Shown here: positions 33,803-46,690 of the stretch, piece after piece | Numbering within the stretch: the first letter of the stretch is position 1 | How the letters are laid out: every line of letters starts with the position of its first letter | NCBI GenBank assembly: GCA_036346225.1 | Contig: JARFIW010001186.1 | Span: 1,003,501-1,067,500, forward strand | Reading direction: 5' to 3' | Length of the DNA: 64,000 nucleotides | Source: Platerodrilus igneus | Lineage: Eukaryota; Arthropoda; Insecta; Coleoptera; Lycidae | Notes under the pieces: model-generated | What the model was told of the DNA's origin: nothing | The model's database searches: none | The model's input: the letters and a program-made list of their open reading frames with translations, nothing else | Translations under genes and position numbers: made by a program

Positions 33803-36029
33803 TATACGACCTTGCTCTATGTATATAGTTTAAATGTTGCTTGTGGTTTATAGGTCAGCTAGTAAATAAGATAATGCTCTTTTTTATTGCCTAAATTTTG
33901 ACATTTATTTAATTCTTGTTCACAGGCACTAAAATGTAGGGACATAGTGTTAAATGACATATTTTTATGTAGATTCGTGGTAAGGAAAAAATTAATAATT
34001 TGTATACGTTAATTTAATACAAGGTTGACTATTGCAGGCAAATATTAAAGCTTCGCGATATATAAAAATCAATAATTGATGCAACGGATATTTGTTTAGC
34101 ATCGTAAACTAAAGGGTACGTTAACTTAATTCGTAGAAGGCGACAAAACCGCATAACCAAACGGTTAAGGAGTTCAGTTCAGTTCAGTACAAAACTTTCG
34201 ATTCAATGGTATAAAATATTCATCAAAAGCTTAAGTATAAAAATAATAATCTGAACTTCTTTATTTTATTTATCTAATAAAATAGATTGATCTATGCACA
34301 AGATACTCTAAATGTTTAAACATAACAATAATATTTTTATTTACTAAAAATTCTCGAAACTGCCAAAGTTGTTTATTATCTACCCAAATTTTATGCGAAT
34401 ATCCTTGCATTAAATTAACCATCAATTTACGAATTCCTTTGGATATTTAAACGAGGACATTGATAACAGTGCACAAACAAAGACCAAAAATAAGTGAAAA
34501 ACACTTACCGATCTGTATTTAAAAAAAATAACTGGATTTTCCGAACTATGTGTTTTGAATTAAATTTGACGTAAACACACGTAGCACCTGCATAGTACAT
34601 CTGCTTCAATGCAATATTAAAAGACCGCCGTTTTAAACTCAGCAGACCGTTAGATATTTCTTATTCTTAAAGATGCAAATTTAACCAACTTATTCAATTT
34701 CCATTCTTTTACTAGTTTATTAATCTTCCATATTAATCTATATGCTACGTCATTTTCAGATTTAAGTATTCGCATAATATTGAAGATCTAAATTTTAATT
34801 TATCTTTACTTTCTACTGCTGTCGTTTAGTCCTAACTTAATTTGAATTTTGATTTTGCCACACTAAAAGGATTGCAACATCTTGGTGTTAAAATTCGTTA
34901 CAAAAATAATACCACGGAGCATTACAAACGTGGCCATTTAATGACACACAAGGAAAATGAGAGTCCTCACACTATATATGCTTGCTTTATGATGAGAAAT
35001 CAACATCACTCATAAGGGTCCTTCACAAAAAATAGCCTCTAATTCAAAATTGTAATGCCTAATCTATAAGAGATACCACATGGTGCTTTGAAGCGTTATA
35101 CTTAGCGAGCACGCTGTCGGTCTTCAATTAGCAACAGACTGTTAATTTTGTGTTTCAGAGAATATAATACCTTTCATGCAAGTGCTAATATCAAATTATA
35201 ATGTGTACTCTTTAACCTTCGTTCAGATTAGATGCCTTGTAAAATATAATAAAAGCATTCTTCTTAATTTTCTTTGGGAATTAAACCACTCATAGTTTTT
35301 AAAATCTACTTTATTTACGTTTCGAAGATTAAGAAGAATGCTAAACAAGCCACAACAAACATACAGGGAGTATAATAAAAGCAGTTTTCTATCATAAATA
35401 AGTTACTGTGATACAAAACGAAAACATGAATTCTTAAGGTAAATCTTTTTAAATAACTACTTCATATCGGTAATTTAATAATAAAGCCACATTTTTATAT
35501 TTAAATATGAAATATTATACCAAAAAAGAAAACTGAAATTTAATTTGATACAGTACCTATACCAAAAACTTATTGTACAGGATTCTATTGCTTACAACTT
35601 TTGTCAATGGATTGCAGCGTCAACTTTGGTTAAGTAGTAGTGCTATCCAAACTGATTGTTATCTTTTTTAATGGAGTTATACATTTATACTGCTTAACCA
35701 TAAAATAATAGAAAACTTTGCTTTGCTTAAATCCAGATGTATAAGAATACGCAATGAGCCGGGGGCTATAAGTACTTTAGGGTGCGTTTCTAGGTATATT
35801 ATGTTTCGTGTTTTGTTTAATATTTATATCTGTGATTTTATGTAGAACAGATTATATAAAATTAAACTTTTGTTTATCAAACGTTCACTTCTTTTTTGTT
35901 TAGGGTAAAAGAGGAATTACAAGTTTTTTAAATTTTTGGAAATTCATAAACGAATTCTAAAACTTTTTAAATTTTAATAATTGCATATTACTTACATTTA
36001 TATTTTAAGCTAATTATTGTTATTTACAG
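33803..36029. other. No recognised gene; probable intron or upstream DNA
   Basis: Upstream of the main recombinase exon. I saw no exon with convincing splice sites and phase. A small inverted repeat (35254-35268 with 35328-35342, AGCATTCTTCTTAAT) is present. The last bases (TTATTTACAG) form the splice acceptor for 36030. Confidence 0.35.
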
Positions 36030-38108
36030 CTTATTCGCAAGGAGGTTCACCAAAGCCAATTGCGTGCGTATCACCTTTTACACCCCAATCTAAAGTGGGA
36101 GAGGATGAACCATTTCCTGAGTCTGAAAGCGAATACTTTCCCAGCCCACATTCATCAATTAGTGAAGCCGAAGGTCCTGAAATACTTCAAGAAACAGTAT
36201 TACGTGCAGCAGATGTCAGTTTAATGAAACTACTTGCTAAAATGGAATATACTACTGAAGCAACTTATACGACAAATTGTAAAATTATAGATTCCACATC
36301 GAAAGCTACAAATGCTGTTGGATTTGTGGTTGAAGAGTGCTATAATACTGCAGAAAAAAGAGTACTGATCGATTTTGCAAAAAAAGATAGTGGGAAAAGA
36401 ATTCGTGACAAGGTACATTCGTGTTATTTTTGCAATAAATTGTTTAAGAATAATTTACCTCGACATTATCAACGAGCACACAGTAATGAAACTGAAGTTG
36501 CAAAAATTTTTGCCATACCAGGTCTTAAAAGGAGAAGGGAAGAATTAATAAATTTAGGAAGATGTGGAGATTTTTATCATAATTGTGAAGTCCTAACCTT
36601 GCCGAAAGGAGAATTAATATTAGCACGAAGACCAGCTGAACATGATTTGCAGTTTTCAGCTTACACAGATTATGGACCATGCCCCGAATATTTTGGATTT
36701 ATGCTAAAACGCCATATCTGGCATCATCTGAAATATAGCTGTAATGTCAAAAGAAACCAAAATGAAACGACAGATAAGTGTGAAAATTTTGATAGACGAT
36801 TAGTTGTTACAGAGAATGCAGCATTACTAAATGGCATTCTGGCGCGAACTTTATCAAAAGAGTTTGTGTCAAATATTTTGAATAAGTTTAAGCATGATGA
36901 TATCTCAGAAGTTTGTAAAGCAGATCCCTTGGTTGTAAGGTATGGTGCATTTTTGTATGAGAAGTACAACTCTTCCCAAGGCAAATTAATAAGGCAAAGT
37001 ATGCGACAACTAGCTAGGTTAATTTTGGAGGTGCGACAACATAGCAATGACGTTTTTTTAAGTGAACTTATTTGCCTGCAGAATTTTGACACTATTATTT
37101 TAGCAACGAAACGACTATGTCTTTCTAATACAGAAAATGTAAGTAGGCCACAGTTTGGCATACCGTCTCTAGCGCTTAAAATGGGATATGCTTTAAAAAA
37201 ATGTGCTGCTATTGAGAGGGGACAAGCCCTCAGACGTGGCGACCTTGCAAAAAACAAAAAACTAATAGCTTTTTTAACCTTGTTAAAAATTGAATGGAGT
37301 GTTAAAATATCTTCAAATGCTAAGGCAACTTTGGAATCACGGAAATTGAATGCTGTTGACTTACTTCCGTTAACAAGTGATCTTTTAAAACTTAGGGTTT
37401 ATTTGGATAACTCTATTAAGAAAATTAAAACTGACATCATGCAGTCTTTTACAAGGAATAGTCGGGTGGATTTGGCATCGTTAACGTTAGTCAGAATTAT
37501 ATTGTTCAATAAACGCCGTTCGGGAGAAGCATCTAAAATTACCATGCAACAGTATGCAACACGTCCTTCATGGAACAATTTGGGAACTGAGGAAATCAAA
37601 AATTCATTAACATCGTTTGAAAACGAATTAGCATCCAAACTAACACTTGTGCAAGTAATTGGAAAGCGGGGAAGATTAGTACCTGTCATTCTTTCGCACG
37701 AGGTTAAACAAATCATAGATCTGCTTATACATACAAGGGTTAAAGCAGGCATTGAAAACGAAAACCCATATATCTTTGCCGTGCCAGGTACTGCCGTAAG
37801 CCATGTAAGAGGTCATGATTGTATTAAGAAGTGGTGTCTAGAAGCAGGATTGCAGTTCCCTGCTATAATTACGGGCTCCAGATTAAGAAAATATGTTGCA
37901 ACTGTTAGTCAATTATTTGATCTAACTGAAAATGAGCAGGATTGGTTAGCACGCCATCTTGGGCATGATATTCGTGTTCATCGCGAATTCTACCGCTTAC
38001 AAGAAAATGCAGTGGAACTTACCAAAATCAGCAGATTATTAATAACTATTGGCCAAGGAGAAGCAGTAAAGTTTTCGAATAAAAAGTTACAGGACATAAG
38101 TATTAAAG
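36030..38108 (+). CDS. Crypton-type tyrosine recombinase-like protein, main exon
   Basis: Open for about 693 codons from the acceptor TTTACAG|CT to the donor AAAG|GTAATT, with no internal stop. The few codons before 36030 are intronic. An acidic N-terminal stretch (EDEPFPESESEYFPSP) precedes a C2H2 zinc finger, CYFCNKLFKNNLPRHYQRAH (near residue 136 counted from 36017). The C-terminal half looks like a tyrosine recombinase catalytic domain: NKRRSGEASKI (first Arg, RxGE context, near 500), VIGKRGRLVPV (Lys, near 548), SRLRKYVATV (second Arg, in the HxxR region with S in place of H), LGHDIRVHREFYR (His/GH region and final Tyr, near 650-660). The residue pattern fits an intact R-K-R-H-Y set. Such proteins occur in Crypton transposons and as host genes derived from them. 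Entry and exit phases are both 1. It presumably acts on DNA in the nucleus; catalysis is not shown. Confidence 0.8.
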
Positions 38109-38758
38109 GTAATTACAAATGATTATTTCTACTTCGGGTTGCAAAATTTTTTAAAAATCAAATATGAGAAAAAGTAATCTTCATCAGTTGACGAGGAAAG
38201 TGTTTGCTTTAATTCAGTGATTTCAATTGTAATATAAACCAGTTGATTTAAATTAGTGATAGTTTTTCCTAGCAAGCCCAATAGTGTATACAAATGTTGG
38301 ACTATCATGTCGTATTAACTAAAACGAGAAGATAAAAGTTTCCAAAAACATCCACTCTTGTTGTAATTGGGCCCTGCTATAATATTTAATGTGATATCAC
38401 AAATGAAAGCTTTGTTCTAAAGCATTTCATTACAATTAGAATAAATAAATAAAACCGATTTTCACAAGAAATGCTCAAAATACGCAACATTGGTCTCCAT
38501 GCAGTAGTTAAGTAGATTGTCAAATGCTTATCTTATTTTTGCGTGTATGAAATATTTCTACAATCATTTATACTTTTTTGAAGCAAATCGTGTGTCTTTG
38601 TTTAGGTTGGTTTTGGAAATTTTTGTTTTGGTTTCTGAAATACTTCAAGTGTATTGTTTAAAAAAACACTTATTACATCCATAGGATTCATGCTCAATTT
38701 TGTATTTCTGTCCATAGCCTTATACATTTTAAAATGAATTAAAATAAAATTGTTTCAG

Positions 38759-38914
38759 ATTTACCTCCAATAAGTGAAGAACCTAATTACGATAGTGATA
38801 TAGAAGTCACGGAAAAAGAGGAAAATCAAGCAGATTGTGTTATGAACTTCACAGTCCACAATTGTTCCGAGAATGCAAGTTATTTACCTGCATCCAAAAA
38901 TTCTAAGACAAAAG
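38759..38914 (+). CDS. Recombinase-like gene, second downstream exon
   Basis: Acceptor TTGTTTCAG|AT and donor AAAAG|GTATTG. Phase 1 at both ends, so it adds cleanly to the exon ending at 38108, with the junction codon GAT. It encodes 52 residues of acidic, serine- and asparagine-rich linker (DLPPISEEPNYDSDIEV...), no stop. The intron before it is 650 bp. The linker has no recognisable domain, but its composition suits a spacer between the recombinase domain and the following SANT-like region. Confidence 0.7.
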
Positions 38915-39606
38915 GTATTGTACTTAGTAATTGTTTTTAATTTATACAGATGTAAATAGGTTTCTGTAATTTTTAATTTTAAATTAATCCATTGAGGAGT
39001 TGTTTTATTTAATATCAAAATTGGTAAATCATAATTTAGGACAAGGCAGTTTTGAACCAAACTATATATTAACATTGTTACTTCAAAATGTTTAATTGAT
39101 TTCCAGATACCAGATTTTAATCGTTATAGAAACCTAGGTAATAGGAAACCAATTAATCAAGCAAGTTAATTTCAATTTACCACCATGACAAGACTATTAG
39201 TATTTTAATAAACTTTCATTAAGTATAACGTGAATGTTTTTAATGCCTGTTTTAAAACCGCATTTTGAATATTGAACATTTTTAATTTTAAGTATGGTAT
39301 AAAACATTTCACATCTTTCAATTACTATATTCTCTGTTGTTCTGCATGATCAAATACGGGATTAATTGTTTGCTAAGTTCTGTGCTATTTGGCCCACACA
39401 AGTTATTTGTTAAATTGCTGCATTTAAATTCTCTTGGAACTTAAATGTAATTAATAGATATTTATGGATGTTTTTCTTGTGCAGATTTGGTTTTGGTAAA
39501 TTCTTATTAGCTTGCTTTATAGTTGGTTCATCTTTAAAATGAAAGTGTAATAAAATATAAATAACCCTTGTTGTTAAATGTCGGAATTAACAAGTATTTT
39601 AATTAG

Positions 39607-39836
39607 GAAAAAGTGGTTCTAACAAAATAGCCAAAAGGAAACTCGGGACAATTTGCAGCAGATCTCCGTGGTCTGATGAAGAAAAGAAAATAATCCTAAC
39701 AAAAATGCAAGACTATATAAGAAAAGATCGTTTACCTGGAAAGGAAGCTTGTGCAAAATTACTAGAGGCCAATCCTATTCTTAAAAATAGAAAATGGACG
39801 CATGTAAAATTTTTTGTAAAAAAATTATATTTCTAA
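39607..39836 (+). CDS. Recombinase-like gene, last exon with Myb/SANT-like end
   Basis: Acceptor TTTTAATTAG|GA in phase 1 (junction codon GGA), stop TAA at 39834-39836. It encodes KSGSNKIAKRKLG, then SPWSDEEKKIILTKMQDYIR, LPGKEACAKLLEANPIL and KNRKWTHVKFFVKKLYF. The W...EEK...L..F...I....LPGK..C...L...P.LK.R.W...K..V pattern is the Myb/SANT-like C-terminal module that I recall at the end of many animal proteins with this recombinase-like domain, which strongly supports the exon joins. It probably binds DNA or protein. The three exons share phase-1 introns throughout, as expected of a real gene rather than chance frames. Confidence 0.75.
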
Positions 39837-41282
39837 AATACATAAAGATGTAGTAATTAATAGATTTTATATATAATTAAACAATTTTATTTATTATAGT
39901 CGATGAGAGTTTCACCTCCTTTGAATACCGTTTACCTGGTAAAGAAAGCAGTAAGTCAGTTTTGCATTTTAGAGGATTAGATTTGATGAATTCTGGTTAC
40001 TATTCATATTTGGTTGAGGATTAATACTTTAAATGTTTATGTTATGTAAAAATATGTTTATACTTTAAATCTAGTATACTATGTAAACATACACTACTTA
40101 GTTCTTATTGTAGAACACTGTGATAGTGACGAAACTAGGTTTTTACTTGAATCGAACAATTTAACCCCCATAGGTACTCAAAAATCACTTCAAATAAAAG
40201 TTAGTAATTGTTTTTCTTCAGTTCGACCGACTTTTTTCTAACAAACCTTTTTGTCCAAAACTTTTATTTTAGAGACATTACGTGTCTCAACCTGCAAGGG
40301 TGTGCCCCAAGTGATAATATGACATGCGTAATTAGTAAGTTATAAAATGAACAAAACACTTTATACAAAAGCTGGAATTATATATGTGTATATATATTTC
40401 CAAAAAGCATCAATCAGCTTGTTAAACGATTATTTATAGCAAGGCAATAGTAATCATAAGGTAGGTATAATTAAACAAAATATAATAAAGACATATCAAA
40501 TGTTTTCTATTTTAATAACATGGTGACAAATATTTCTGTAGATTTAGATTACTATTTTTTGGACAGATATTTCCCATATCTGATATTTCACATTTGGTTA
40601 AGTTGGCTTTGGTAAAATTGTTGTCACAATGTAATCACAATATTTGTTGAGAAAATAAAAGCATGATTTATAAAATGTTCTTTTAACGCACACGGTGTTG
40701 CATTTAAAATAATACTCGACGTATTTTATTATTGAAAATGGCCATTGATGCACTCGGGACAAAACTCGGAGCAACAACAAAACTACTAGTAAAAACCGTA
40801 TCCTTATATCTTTTCTAAGTAAAAAGTGATGTACGATCAAAAGCGTCAGAATTCTCTACGGCATTTTAAACATGCCGTCATTGTAAATCAGTGGCTGATC
40901 ACTTATCATTCGAACTAAAAAGTTTTATGCATTCATGAGTAAAGCAGAAATTCATTGCACATTTAATTTTGATTTTGATTTGATAAATTTGGTAGAAGTG
41001 ATTGACATAGAATTAAATAATCAATTACACATTTCAAAATAAAACCTTAAAATGTTTAATATTTTCATAACAAAATTACAAATAATGTGATTGCAAGAAA
41101 CACTTCAATTTCAGTATGCACATTCAAAGAAGCAAAATCATTTAGACACTGTTGTCTCGTTGTGCTTCTGAGATAACTTAATTCATCTTACGGTTGAAAA
41201 TGATCGTTCTGGAGTTGCTGTTGTCGCGAATAATACTTGCCAACCCTTGGAATATTGTGTTTATGTTTTTAAATGTTTCCAT
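39837..41282. other. Downstream DNA, nothing recognised
   Basis: 3' flank of the recombinase-like gene. AATAAA-type signals are frequent in this AT-rich stretch and cannot be singled out. Short acceptor-like TTTATTATAG at about 39890-39899 is followed by a possible exon, but no coding continuation is supported. Confidence 0.35.
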
Positions 41283-42388
41283 TTACAAACCTGGAAGTAA
41301 AAATACTATAAACGGATAAGTTTCAGTATTATCCGATTCTGAGGATATAAATTCTGCTTCAACGTTACTCACTAACAATGCATCTAGCGCATTTTGAATG
41401 TCCTGATTGCAAATTCGTTGCCTCCACATTTTGACTTCCGAGATGAAATTTCTTTCTGTACAATACAAAATTTCTCCATAAAGTTTTGTAAAGGTGTGTG
41501 CATTTCTTGTTTAGGAAATAGTTGTCCAAAACTTCAGAAAATTAATTTGCGATTTTCGAATCGACTTTGAACATGAGGAATGTAGTTAAGTATCAAGAAA
41601 TTTTGTATTTTTTTCAACATTTTGCTTTACAGCATTGCAACGATGTTATTGCCAATAGCAACGACGTGGATGTTTTATTTCTATCTCGTACTGAGAATAA
41701 ACTTTAGGAATATATTCATAAATAAAATTTGGAATAATGAATCCGTAATATCTCACTATCCCTTGAAGACATTTACAGCATCATCTGCCAATAGCTTCTT
41801 CTAAATTTAAATTTTTTTCTGACTCGAGGGTCAAACGACAGAATTGACCGATTCCATAATATGACAAGAGATTTGAAATTCAATTTTAAAATCGCTGTCA
41901 AAAGTTGGTCTAATTTCACATCAGTGAATTTACTTAATCCAAGCGCAGTAACTCGTAAGTGTTTAACACCCAAGATGGATTTTCTATGATAATCAAGCTT
42001 CTTGTGGCTTCGAAAGGTTTCTTTTGCATGTCTCCAAACTCTATACGGCTTGCTGACAGTTTTCCCAAAGATCACTTTTTCCGCCGGTTTTCGCACCAAA
42101 AGTTACGCAGTACATACAATATTCGCCATCATTTTTAGGAGACTATGCCGACCATCTGAACACTTTCAACCCATTTCTTTAAAGAGACACATTTTTCGCA
42201 TTTGATTTTGGAAATTGATACTTGATCAGTGGCACCCATGAACCATTGATTATTTTTAGTAATTCTGCGTTACATATGTCATTCTTGGGAAAAAGTGGGA
42301 TATTGTTTTCAATTAATGTACTATTCGAACTTGAAGACTGTTGATCATCACAAACCGTAGCATCAAGCAGGTAAGAATGTATATTCAA
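41283..42388 (-). pseudogene. ZMYM1/hAT-like transposase-derived pseudogene
   Basis: Minus-strand frames 42388-42179, 42099-41773 and 41468-41283. In order they give ICNAELLKIINGSWVPLIKY, YQFPKSNAKNVSL, KNDGEYCMYCVTFG and GKTVSKPYRVWRHAKETF, then SHKKLDYHRKS. The series YKFP...W..YS..DG..C.YC..FG...GKLV..P...W..A...F..H....YH matches the TTF-type zinc-finger N-terminus of zinc finger MYM-type protein 1-like proteins, which derive from hAT transposases. Downstream parts are broken by many stops, and no DDE core or dimerisation domain could be read. Confidence 0.6.
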
Positions 42389-45300
42389 TGATATAACTAC
42401 CTCCGATGCATTTTTTTTACCGTAAGAAATGGAATCTTCAATGTTTGAAAAATACCCAAAAATTAAGTTGGATTTGGATCTACAATTCTAAGATTAGTTG
42501 ATTTTCATTTTGGAAAATCGTTTCCACTTGGTTTTACATTCAATGATTGTAAATTTCAAAATGTTTGTTACGGTAATTCGTGCGGACAAAAGAAAAGAAA
42601 AGTACAGTAAGCAAAGGAACAATAAGCCAGCATCGAATACCGCAACAAAAACAAGGGAAATCCAAAGAAGGCCCTACGAGCTGGAAAGTCATAAAGTGGG
42701 GTGGCTCACAGAAAGAAAAGGAAACAAGAAAGGAATTTTATTTACAAAACCCTAAGAGAACAACATGTTATAAAAAGGAAAACCAACAAAAAACATTCAT
42801 CAAGAACATCCCTGAAGATTTACATAGTAGTACACCAAAATCTACGCAAAACAATTAGTACACTCCACAACCTCAATTTAATTTTTAACCTAAAACAAGA
42901 ATTAGCAAAAACATTGAGTTGTTCTGCCACTTGGTTGCTAACATTTTTTTCTTTAAAAATTAATACAATGAAAAACATTACACAGTTACAGCAATCAATA
43001 AGAACTGTATACAGGGTGAAATGCATTCCTTCATGTATCTGAAAAACATTATTAAGAAAATACCATGACACCTAAACAATGGTGTAACTTTAAATTTACA
43101 TAAACGAAATTTATAAGACAATCAATGCTGAACTATTATCTAGTAAATACTCAACTAATAAAAGCTGTCACCATAACATTTCCGACAACTGCAGCGAAGT
43201 AAGTTCAATTTTACACTAACATCTGCGGTTGTGCGATAAGTTATATTATAAACTTACAGAAAAAGAAACTAGACCCAATTTTTCTTGAGAGAAGTCAGCA
43301 AAACGATCCAGAGAAAAATCAGCAAGCCTTATGTTTATTATGCCGTGCCTGCCTCAAGCTTATCACATGTGACCTTGAAGGCCTGATAAGTCACGGTTTT
43401 GTAGTCGACATCTGTTGGAACACGTGTCACATCATACTGTTAATGCGAATATATAGGATTGTTCACTTGAATGAAAAGGAAAATATCAGCATGCGGATTT
43501 ATTTCCCCAACCAAAAGGTGTCACGCGTCTACCTCTAGGTATTAGACTTACCTAGTTCAAAGTATAATAATTTTGAAATGTAAACAAAAATGAGTAGCTT
43601 ATAAATTTACAATACCAATGACATCTGTCAAGAGTGTAGCAGGAAAACTGGATTCATTTTCTTTCTTTGGTTTTTTTCTTTATTTTTAGGCTACATCAAT
43701 GTACGTAGCACAGTCCAATGATTTCTACGATATTACTTCACCGTTTCTCTGAACCTTACATGAATTACGCTCTTCCTTATTAAAGCAGATAGGATATTTC
43801 TAATTTTCCACAAACGAACTAACTGTTTTGCCATAATTCGTACAACTAACTTATGGTTTGCTTCTGGCAAATGGAACTACCGTCAACACTCAAAAATTCT
43901 GTCCAACGCCTCCTCAGGAAGGTGGCCTAACTTTTCACATAAAATTATGTAAAGTGTAACATCTCAATAATTCCGTGTAAGATAAATAAGACGAAAATTT
44001 TAGTGGATCGAAATTGTTAATAAATTCTCAAATAACCGTAAATAAAATGTTGTAAGATTTAAGTAAGTAAGAACAAAAATATTCACGTACAGGGACTGAA
44101 CCTAAAAGATTGATATTATATTTTGGTAAATGTGTACTATTTATGGAGAAACGATTGTTGCTCTAAGGTGTATAAATGCTACACTTTGAATCTGAATTCT
44201 TGAAACTTGTTTTTACTGTATTTAAGTTCTTGAAATTAATATTTAATGTTTGAATTGATAGCGAAACCTATATTTTCAAAATTTTATTCTATAGGTTTCA
44301 TTTAAAAAATTTCACTTGTAAGAACTGCCGTTAAATATATCTTTCTCAGTATTTTATTATAGTGAAATAATATAAGTTTGTTAAAAATGTATTAAAAGAG
44401 TATACAATCTCCGAGGATGAGGCACTTTTTGAAAATCAATTACAATATGGAACCTGTATACTAATCGGATCCTTTACTTTACGCATGAAATACATAAAAG
44501 TTGCAGAAAATAATGCAATAATTAACAACAGTCGTTGAGCGCATATATCGAAATGCCAAACCTTTAAATAAAAAAATATCGAAAAGTTGAGTGACAAATC
44601 AAAAATTCAAATCATCATACCAACGGGGCGGGTGGCAACCCGTTGGTATAAAATGCCGCAAAAGCGTCATAAAAAATTTTACATCAAATAAGTCGGCAAA
44701 ATTTAGGTTGGTACAAATATATGACTAAAAGTTGTTTCTCTGCACATTTACATAAATTATTAATTTGAATTTTTTAATTTACAGATTTTATGTTCCGGTT
44801 GTTTTCTGGAATGGCTCCTGCAAGTAAAACATGAAAATAAAGTGCTCCTAATTTTTTTCGTCAGTAGGTTACGAAACTTATAAAATAGTTTTATCTAGGA
44901 CCATAATTACAACTTCATTCAATTATAAATAGTAATAACGCAATTGCAACAATTCGTGATTCGATGCCTATACTCTCCCAAACCGAGTTTAATAAGATGG
45001 CAGAAACACGCGTGCACACGTAGTTATAAATAGAAAAACTTTGCTCCGTTTAATTCTTACACTTCTAAATATTTTCGTTCGATTTACGACTTTTTCAAAT
45101 ATTTCCACCCTTCCATTTCGATATTTTGTATAACTACCTGTTATGGAAGATGCCTCCCTGTTCACGTATTATATTTTAATAACTTGATTTGTTCCCATAA
45201 AACTTATTCCAATACAATTGAAATAAGTGATTGTTTAACACCCTGTAGTATGTTATTAGTATATTTAGTTTAAGTCAAAGTACCTCAATCTATCTATTGT

Positions 45301-46450
45301 TTGATATAACAGCGCAAATGTATTCGGTTATCACCAATCTTTGCTTTCTGAAAGGATATGGTTCATTTATTAATAGTAGTAGTATAAGTTTGAATAGAAT
45401 AGATTTCCTACATTTATGATTAGCGGAGGCAATTGAATTCGAATTTGCCGGTTTCTTTATCTGTGTATGGCATACAAATATTCCAGAAGTGTTCTTTGAC
45501 ATGTGGTATCCTAATGTTTTAATCGATTACTATTTCGTTTCTTAAACTGAGTTCACTTCTATTCTGCATTTCGTCCTAAGATGTATTGTCTGTGTTCGTG
45601 ATGCTGTTAATTTGAAAGCAAAACACGCTTCCTTGGATAAGCGCATATCCTCTGTGCATTGCTCTTTTGTGTAGACCTCCTGGTCCAGTTATGGTTGCAG
45701 CATTAACAATACTTGATACCGTGGTAACAATTTCTCAGTAAGCAAGATCGAGATTTTTTGCTGCTTTACCTCACCTGATTTAGGTGCAAGATAAGTATCT
45801 TGGCACATGGAGGTGTGTTACCTTGGTCTTTCATATCAAGAGATTATTGCTTATCAGCGTTGGCGTTGATGCGTAACCCACGCACCACAAAGAAACTCAA
45901 AACATTACTCCGACGGTCAGAGCAACCATATAAAAACCCGCTTCGAAACTAGCTTCACTGATGTTTCTTGCTAATTTAAATTGCTTATTAGAAATTGGTC
46001 TAAATCTACTGTGTTTAGCTAAATTTGTTTGTTTAAAAGAAATCATAAGCATTACCTATTTTGTTCATTATCGATCTATATTACATGTTACAATACGAAA
46101 TGCGCACTTCGTACCTCAATTATTAAAAATTGTCCATAAAATGTAATTCTTTTTTAAATAGAATTTTTTTTTGTGTATTGTCAATAAAAATTCGATGGCG
46201 ATGTCCTTTCTTTGTCTATGTGAACCATCCCACTCTCCGCTATTGTATAGTACGCCACCTCTAGGTTTCTTTTATATTTTTTATAACTTATCGTGGTTCG
46301 TGCGGGTGCTTATTTTACTTTACTTTCTTTTCGGTTTCAGCCTGGTCCGTGCATTTTACCGTAGCAACTCACAATTAAAGGAAATACTTTTATAACGAAT
46401 AAATAACGAATTCATTTGCATTCCGAAACTACGTCAATGCATAGGCTGCA
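42389..46450. other. Unassigned DNA with overlapping small frames
   Basis: Three overlapping plus-strand frames at 42498-42755, 42580-42858 and 42701-43042 are lysine/glutamine-rich with no recognised domain and are most likely chance frames. A perfect 11-bp inverted repeat with an 11-base loop lies at 44617-44649. The moderately GC-richer patch 45590-45940 stood out by composition but could not be assigned to a family on either strand. Confidence 0.3.
44617..44649. repeat. 11-bp inverted repeat (ATACCAACGGG/CCCGTTGGTAT)
   Basis: Perfect arms separated by GCGGGTGGCAA. GC-rich compared with the flanks. It could be a small fold-back remnant or a protein-binding palindrome. Confidence 0.6.
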
Positions 46451-46468
46451 CAAGAGATCAGAGATGAA

Positions 46469-46690
46469 ATGGGTCATGGGTCAACTGGGTCACTGGGTCC
46501 AAGTGGGTTACTTTTTTGTTTGGGTTACTGGGTCAGTGGGTCCCGTGTACTGACCCGGATTGACCCAGTGACCCACATTGACCCAGTGACCCACATTGCC
46601 TCAGTGACCCATGTTGACGCAGTGACCCAAATTGACCTGGTGACCCAAACTGACCCAGTGACAAAACTGACCCAATTGATTCAGTAACAA
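46469..46690. repeat. Left subterminal GGGTCA/TGACCC repeat cluster
   Basis: More than fifteen copies of GGGTCA or TGACCC spaced by 4-9 bases. Orientation switches near 46550, where GGGTC copies give way to GACCC copies. The 72-codon open frame here (IDPVTHIDPVTH...) is an artefact of the repeat. Confidence 0.85.

Noticed and set aside
36724..37752. Minus-strand ORFs of 177 and 117 codons
   Set aside because: Shadow frames opposite the recombinase exon.
42498..43042. Three overlapping basic ORFs
   Set aside because: All three frames are open because the stretch is A-rich and stop-poor; no domain or splice context was seen.
45590..45940. GC-richer patch suggesting a bacterial or horizontally transferred gene
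   Set aside because: No open frame of useful length and no motif in six frames.
46469..46687. 72-codon ORF with DPVTHIDPVTH repeats
   Set aside because: By-product of the TGACCC subterminal repeats of the hAT element.
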